Positions 31,188 through 34,220 of a stretch of DNA of 34,220 nucleotides are shown here, one piece after another (the stretch's first letter is position 1; each line of letters opens with the position of its first letter). The DNA is from Lachnospiraceae bacterium UBA7060 (GTDB lineage Bacteria; Bacillota; Clostridia; Lachnospirales; Lachnospiraceae). A program made the translations under genes and the position numbers. The stretch lies in assembly GCA_002493835.1 (NCBI GenBank), contig DLAA01000030.1:63756-97975 (forward strand), written 5' to 3'. The notes beneath the pieces are model-generated. The model saw only the letters and a program-made list of their open reading frames with translations. It ran no database searches and was not told the origin of the DNA.

Positions 31188-31664
31188 ATGCCACAATCTA
31201 ACTTAACAATCCTGGCCGTACTGATCGGTATAATCGCCTTTATGGCTATCCTTATCGTGCTCATCGACTTTTTCCTGCGCCGCAGACGGGACCGGCGCAT
31301 CAACAAAATGGATGAACTGAATGGGCATGATTTTGAATTTTTCTGCGCTGATCTTTTGCGCGGACAAGGCTTTATCGATGTGGAAGTAACCCGCGGGAGC
31401 GGAGATTTTGGCGTAGATATTCTGGCTGAAAAGGACGGCGTGACCTATGCGATACAGTGTAAACGCTACCACGCGCCCGTGGGTGTAGAGGCAGTTCTTC
31501 GCACCTATGGCGGACAGGCATATTATGAACGGATGGTAGGAGTCGTCATGACCAACCAGTACTTCACTTCACCGGCTGTGGAAGCCGCAAAAAAGCTGCG
31601 GATTCTTCTCTGGGACAGGGGATATATGGACGCGATGATAGAGGAAAAGGGAATGGTAGAATAG
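31188..31664 (+). CDS. Membrane-anchored Mrr-type restriction endonuclease domain protein
   Basis: A 158-aa protein. One TM helix (about residues 8-29) is followed by a basic patch (RRRRDRRINK), which places the rest in the cytoplasm. Residues about 42-150 are a PD-(D/E)xK nuclease domain of the Mrr_cat class: a helix with Glu50 (NGHDFEFFCADLL), RGSGDFGVDIL with Asp77, and AIQCKRY with the Gln-x-Lys pair at 90-92, followed by VMTNQYFTSPAVEAA. All catalytic residues are present. Mrr proteins cut DNA with modified bases, but many short TM-Mrr proteins are uncharacterised and no DNA-recognition domain is fused here. GGAG lies 7 nt before the ATG. No methylase or defence genes are adjacent. The fold is clear; the role is unknown. 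Confidence 0.88.
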   Translation: MPQSNLTILAVLIGIIAFMAILIVLIDFFLRRRRDRRINKMDELNGHDFEFFCADLLRGQGFIDVEVTRGSGDFGVDILAEKDGVTYAIQCKRYHAPVGVEAVLRTYGGQAYYERMVGVVMTNQYFTSPAVEAAKKLRILLWDRGYMDAMIEEKGMVE

Positions 31665-31705
31665 CAAACAGGAACCATTTTCCCTACCTCATTTCCCAGC
31701 GCTGC

Positions 31706-31736
31706 CGGGGTGCTGTCCAGCTGGGACACCACCCCG
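31706..31736. terminator. Hairpin between convergent Mrr-like and MBG-repeat genes
   Basis: CGGGGTG (31706-31712) pairs with CACCCCG (31730-31736) and TGTCC with GGACA inside, separated by a C/C mismatch and closed by a 5-nt loop. It lies between two convergent genes but has no U-run on either strand, so termination would have to be inefficient or assisted. Confidence 0.5.
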
Positions 31737-31772
31737 AACTTCCTATTTCGCATCGCCGGCCGCGAGCCGTCC

Positions 31773-34220
31773 CTAATACTTCAGGTCCTTTCTTATGATT
31801 TCGAACTTATAAGCCACACTGCCGCCATAGCCAGGAGCAAGACCCTTGACCGTCACGCTTCCCTTGTTCTTGCCGGATGCGGTGTTGGTTCCATATACAA
31901 GCGTATAATCTTCCCCTTCCTTAAGCGGGATGCCGTCATCCGTCGCCACGCTCACTTTCGGCCTGACCTGTCCGCCGGTGTAGACTGCCGCGTTCTTATC
32001 AATCTCCACTGTCAAGCTGTTCTTCGTCAGCTTTTCCAGATAAATCTCTAAAGGTACTCTGATGGGCTCCTGCAGGCTGTACGCGGACCCCTCCTTCGCG
32101 GTAATGACTGCCACCGCCCTGCCTTCCGCCGGCGGCACGGCCAGCTGATTGTTGATCAAATTCTGCATATACTTCGTGCAGTCCGCCTGTGTGTTCTTCT
32201 CGTAAGTAATCTCATAGTCCGTGCCCGCTTTCAGCGTCACCTTTCCCTCTCTGACTTTGATGGCTGGCTGATACACATAAGTATCCGGCTTTTTGCTGTC
32301 ATATGCTGCCTGCGCACACTCGATCGTGATATTCTCCCCGGCCAGGTCAGCCTGCACGATGGTAAACGGCACATCGAAGGAGCCGCTGTAATTCCCTTTC
32401 CCCTTCACTGTGACTGTGGGCGCATCCGCCGAACCTGCCCCAGCCACCGCCTTGTTGTTCTTATAGGTGAGGGTGTAATCTTTTCCATAACGCAGTCTGC
32501 TTCCTTTTTCGTCCGTCAGGATAATCTCCTCCACCGGTTTCACGCCGGCCTTGGAATAAGGCAGTCTGATGGCATTCATCGACTCCGCCCGCTTCACCTT
32601 GTTTGTGTCCGCGATATTCGCCGCACCGATCTGGAAGGTCTTCTTTACCGTCCCGCTGTAGCCTGCCTCCGGCTTCCCAAGAAAGCTTATGGTTGCAGTG
32701 CCTTTATTGATATTCTTACTGTAGCTCACGGTGTAATCGACGCCGTATTCCAGCTTCCTATTGCCCTCTTTCCATTTGAGAATGGCATTTTTGTTCTGCA
32801 CCACCGCTCTGCCCGTGTATGGCATATTGTCCTGCAGTCCCTCCACGGTGACTGTCCCATTGGAAAAGGCCTTACCCTTGATGTTGAAGTTCGCCGTCTT
32901 TTTGCCGACGTATCCCCCTTTGCCTGTGACGATTACCTCCGCCTTGCCGGCGCCGGTATTGTTGCGGTAGCTCACACTGTAATCCACATTCGGCTTCAGC
33001 ACCGTCTTTCCACAGGTCACCACAAATTCATCGTCCGCAGGTTTTTGTTTCGCCGCCGCTTTCAGTTTGACCGCAGAACCGGTGTAGGCGATATTTTTCA
33101 GATCTTTCCCGAGGGTGATCTTCACGTTCTTCATCAGGTGGTCCTTATCCGCCACATAAACGTTCCTGCTGATGCTGCCTGTATAATTACCTTTGCCCGT
33201 CACCGTCAATACAAATTCCCCGGTATAGCCCGCAGGAACCTGCGCACCGTCAAGAGAACCAAACACCAGTTTTCCGGAAGCGTCGCGGGCTATCATCGGC
33301 TCCAGTTTCAGCGTATAATCCGTGTCCTTCTTCATGCTCTTACCCAATTTGATCGACCCAAAAGGATTCTGCGCTTTCGTCCCTTTCACAAGATGGTCAT
33401 TCACCTTGAGCGTCACGCCCGCCGCAGGCGTGTAACTGTCCCCGATGGATGCTGGCAGGATATTGAAGTTGATCTTCACAGTCTCTTTGTAATTGCCTTT
33501 GCCTGTGATCGCCACATACGGGAGAGTCTCGTTAAATGTGTCGCCCTTTCTCACGCCGCCCGCATTGGCGTTTGTATTGTTAACATATTTGATGGTGTAA
33601 TCCCTTCCCGCCTTTAACAGCGTATCTTCATCATACACGCTGACCGCGGGTTTCTGTGCCTTGCCGTTATAAATCAAGTCCGTGATTTCCTGTACGGCAA
33701 ACTCGTTATCGCCATTTACGCTTACGCCAAACCACTTCGCGTAGAGCGTTAAGTCAGACTGCACGGTATCGTTCTCAAAATCCCAGACTAACGTGCACGC
33801 GCTGTCTTTGTACCAGCCGCCAAAACGGTATCCCTCCGCCGTCGGTTCCTTTGGACTGTCGATCGTACTGCCGCAGGAAATGCCCGTATAAGCTGCCGGC
33901 GCTTTGCCGTGTCCCTGCACATCGAACACCACCTTACAGGTACCTCGCTCACTGACCACTCGCAGCACGCCGTTCTCATACGTAATTGTGTAATTGTTTC
34001 CCGCATCGGCTCCCGACGGTATGACGGCATACTCGCCCTCCGTCTCCGTACCCGCAATCTCACAGGAAAGAGTCGGCTCTTTCAACAGTTCATCCTTGCC
34101 GTATAGTCCGTCCATTTCATATTCGTACTGTTCCGGTATGCTGTCGCCAACTAAAAGCACCAGATTCCCGGCCCGGATCACTAACGGCGCGGGATCGATC
34201 CTAAAGTTCTCCGACACTTC
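31773..34220 (-). CDS. Large secreted protein with InlB B-repeat and seven MBG-like repeats (5' end outside window)
   Basis: The visible part is 816 codons, open at the right edge. It has no signal peptide and begins inside an MBG-like domain (ending NYTITYENGVLRVV), so the true start lies outside. Residues about 95-165 form a Listeria-Bacteroides/InlB B repeat (KVVFDVQGHG, GYRFGGWYKD, LTLYAKW). Then come seven repeats of about 80-100 aa with the plan YxG...L..GxDYTxxY.NN...G...VTGKGNYxG...F.I, as in GRDYTIKY, VDYSVSY, VDYTVSY, KDYTLTY, TDYEITY and EDYTLVY. It ends FEIIRKDLKY with no LPxTG or TM anchor. Like the giant protein at 3381-11585 it is a probable surface or secreted adhesin-type protein. 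Repeats have clearly diverged, so this is not a recent tandem duplication. Confidence 0.87.
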   Translation of the reverse strand, partial: EVSENFRIDPAPLVIRAGNLVLLVGDSIPEQYEYEMDGLYGKDELLKEPTLSCEIAGTETEGEYAVIPSGADAGNNYTITYENGVLRVVSERGTCKVVFDVQGHGKAPAAYTGISCGSTIDSPKEPTAEGYRFGGWYKDSACTLVWDFENDTVQSDLTLYAKWFGVSVNGDNEFAVQEITDLIYNGKAQKPAVSVYDEDTLLKAGRDYTIKYVNNTNANAGGVRKGDTFNETLPYVAITGKGNYKETVKINFNILPASIGDSYTPAAGVTLKVNDHLVKGTKAQNPFGSIKLGKSMKKDTDYTLKLEPMIARDASGKLVFGSLDGAQVPAGYTGEFVLTVTGKGNYTGSISRNVYVADKDHLMKNVKITLGKDLKNIAYTGSAVKLKAAAKQKPADDEFVVTCGKTVLKPNVDYSVSYRNNTGAGKAEVIVTGKGGYVGKKTANFNIKGKAFSNGTVTVEGLQDNMPYTGRAVVQNKNAILKWKEGNRKLEYGVDYTVSYSKNINKGTATISFLGKPEAGYSGTVKKTFQIGAANIADTNKVKRAESMNAIRLPYSKAGVKPVEEIILTDEKGSRLRYGKDYTLTYKNNKAVAGAGSADAPTVTVKGKGNYSGSFDVPFTIVQADLAGENITIECAQAAYDSKKPDTYVYQPAIKVREGKVTLKAGTDYEITYEKNTQADCTKYMQNLINNQLAVPPAEGRAVAVITAKEGSAYSLQEPIRVPLEIYLEKLTKNSLTVEIDKNAAVYTGGQVRPKVSVATDDGIPLKEGEDYTLVYGTNTASGKNKGSVTVKGLAPGYGGSVAYKFEIIRKDLKY

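Overview
The window looks like a chromosomal segment of an endospore-forming, motile gut-type Clostridia, most likely Lachnospiraceae. This is an inference from gene content: spore maturation protein SpmB, two methyl-accepting chemotaxis proteins, YesM/YesN-type two-component genes, Gram-positive sugar-binding lipoproteins with Ala/Pro/Glu-rich linkers, an AraR-type GntR/LacI regulator, and very large secreted proteins with Ig-like and MBG-like domains. No rRNA, tRNA, CRISPR array, transposase or phage gene was recognised.

Layout. 1-3380: a ChvE-type sugar-binding lipoprotein followed by an MmsA/XylG-type ATPase that runs off the left edge. Upstream is a consensus sigma-A promoter (TTGACA-17-TATAAT, minus strand) lying between two copies of a roughly 40-bp operator block. 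3381-11738: one giant secreted protein (about 2734 aa) with MBG-like, Big-2-like and Fn3-like stretches and six C-terminal beta-sandwich repeats; its presumed promoter holds an 11-base G/C homopolymer between -35 and -10. 11739-15513: an MCP, a small two-TM protein and a second MCP in one apparent operon on the same strand. 15638-20894: a complete YtfQ-YtfR-YtfT-YjfF-type ABC transporter (galactofuranose family) and its control region. 21101-26341: the divergent AraR-like regulator, then a response regulator, a membrane-anchored YtfQ-like binding protein and a YesM-like kinase, which together resemble a three-component sugar sensor.

26426-31664: single genes. These are a membrane GGDEF protein, a membrane-anchored DUF885 HExxxGH hydrolase, a FabT-like MarR regulator with its own palindromic box, a non-coding stretch that may encode a small RNA, spmB without spmA, and a membrane-anchored Mrr-type nuclease. 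31773-34220: the C-terminal part of another large secreted protein with an InlB-type B repeat and seven MBG-like repeats.

How the parts may work together. Both sugar transporters have RTACAA/TTGTAY half-sites upstream, the kind of element bound by AraR in Bacillus, and the only AraR-like gene in the window is adjacent. The simplest model is one pentose or hexofuranose regulon with two transporters, a dedicated three-component sensor, and perhaps chemoreceptors from the intervening operon. The sugar, the DNA binding and the MCP link are inferences. The most unusual items are the homopolymer in the promoter of the giant surface protein, the duplicated operator around the chvE promoter, and two intergenic stretches that look like small-RNA genes.
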